The notes under the pieces: generated by a model
The model's database searches: none
What the model was told of the DNA's origin: nothing
What the model saw: only the letters and a program-made list of their open reading frames with translations
Shown: piece after piece, positions 6,617-7,007 of the stretch
How positions within the stretch are numbered: the stretch's first letter is position 1
Layout: every line of letters begins with the position of its first letter
Made by a program: the position numbers and the translations under genes
Assembly (NCBI GenBank): GCA_023621975.1
Contig: JAMOAC010000152.1
Span: 1 to 7,007, forward strand
DNA length: 7,007 nt
DNA from: Bacillota bacterium
GTDB lineage: Bacteria; Bacillota_A; Clostridia; Acetivibrionales; DUMB01
Direction: 5' to 3'

Positions 6617-6653
6617 ATATTCTCCTCCTGTAAAATAATCATTTATCTGTCAG

Positions 6654-6682
6654 AAAATAATATTTTTATATTAAACTGTCAA
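6654..6682 (-). promoter_or_regulatory. Promoter of the valS-nadE operon
   Basis: The minus strand has a consensus TTGACA (6682-6677), a 17-bp spacer and TATTTT (6659-6654, four of six -10 matches). The predicted start near 6647 leaves about 30 nt to the valS ATG, just enough for the AGGAGGAGA ribosome site (6629-6621). Confidence 0.6.
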
Positions 6683-6904
6683 GAAAAATTATTATTCAAT
6701 TAATTCAAATGCTTTTTACTGACTTCTTTATTATTAAAAGTTTTATTTCCTTAAATAATAAAATTAATTTCGATTAACTAAGTATTAACACACTCAAGTT
6801 ATATTCCTGAACTTTCCTAATTAATATACTTGTACTAAGCTATTGCAACCAACACATTTTCTTTCGCGCCATCAAATGCACTTCACTTAAAAAGCAAGAA
6901 AAAG
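6683..6904. other. AT-rich spacer upstream of valS; no gene seen
   Basis: This stretch has no coding frame of note on either strand. It holds a 9-bp inverted repeat TTTATTATT/AATAATAAA (6727-6735 with 6754-6762, 18-base loop) and a small TTAAT-TTCG-ATTAA palindrome near 6766-6779, both low in complexity. I found no T-box core sequence and no clear intrinsic terminator for the gene ending at 6905. Confidence 0.5.
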
Positions 6905-7007
6905 CTATCTGAACGTTATTAATATCAGTGCTATCCCCGGAAGGGCAATCAGCATTCCCAGCATCTTCAGGTTCAGTACAGCCTTATTGTATTTATATTC
7001 CTTAATT
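6905..7007 (-). CDS. C-terminus of an unidentified membrane protein, 5' part outside the window
   Basis: Reading inward from the window edge, one frame stays open for 33 codons and ends in TAG at 6907-6905. The peptide starts with a charged stretch (KEYKYNKAVLNLK) and ends in one hydrophobic segment, MLGMLIALPGIALILITFR, that fits a final transmembrane helix with its positive Arg at the C-terminus. Codon use looks natural and the competing frames carry stops. I do not recognise the family. It would be read towards valS, about 290 bp away. Confidence 0.55.
   Translation of the reverse strand, partial: IKEYKYNKAVLNLKMLGMLIALPGIALILITFR

Noticed and set aside
4068..6703. Plus-strand open frames opposite valS
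   Set aside because: They are antisense shadows of an intact valS, with compositions set by its codons; none has a plausible ribosome site or recognisable domain.

Overview
The window looks like low-GC Firmicutes DNA, most likely from a clostridium. The evidence is AT-rich spacers, strong AGGAGG-type ribosome binding sites, near-consensus sigma-A promoters, tRNA genes with encoded CCA ends, and a glutamine-dependent NAD synthetase of the two-domain type. A genus cannot be assigned from the sequence alone. Every gene I can support is on the minus strand, so transcription runs from high to low coordinates.

Reading in that direction: at 7007-6905 is the last 33 residues of an unidentified membrane protein. 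An AT-rich spacer (6904-6617) carries a promoter with a leader of about 30 nt. valS (valyl-tRNA synthetase, 6616-3965) and nadE (glutamine-hydrolysing NAD+ synthetase, 3960-2017) follow as a tight pair, with the nadE Shine-Dalgarno overlapping the valS stop. After a gene-free stretch come two promoters with a structured leader, then tRNA-His(GUG), tRNA-Gln(UUG) and tRNA-Lys(UUU), closed by a strong intrinsic terminator (1442-1409). This part is housekeeping DNA for translation and cofactor supply.

Below about 1400 the character changes to an accessory region. A perfect 17-bp tandem repeat abuts the tRNA terminator. An AT-rich stretch, an 85-residue three-helix PQ-loop/SemiSWEET-like membrane protein (1096-839), a second repeat cluster (804-836), and the 5' 236 codons of an IS200-type/REP-associated (RAYT, Y1 HUH) transposase (710 to beyond position 1) follow. 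The transposase lacks an ORF call only because it has no stop inside the window.

I do not see a clearly new defence or biosynthetic system. The most interesting material is (a) the RAYT gene with related GGGACA-type repeats on both sides of a small membrane-protein gene and a GTAG-flanked hairpin in its own leader, (b) the structured double-promoter leader of the tRNA operon, and (c) a valS leader too short to hold the T-box riboswitch common on this gene in Firmicutes.
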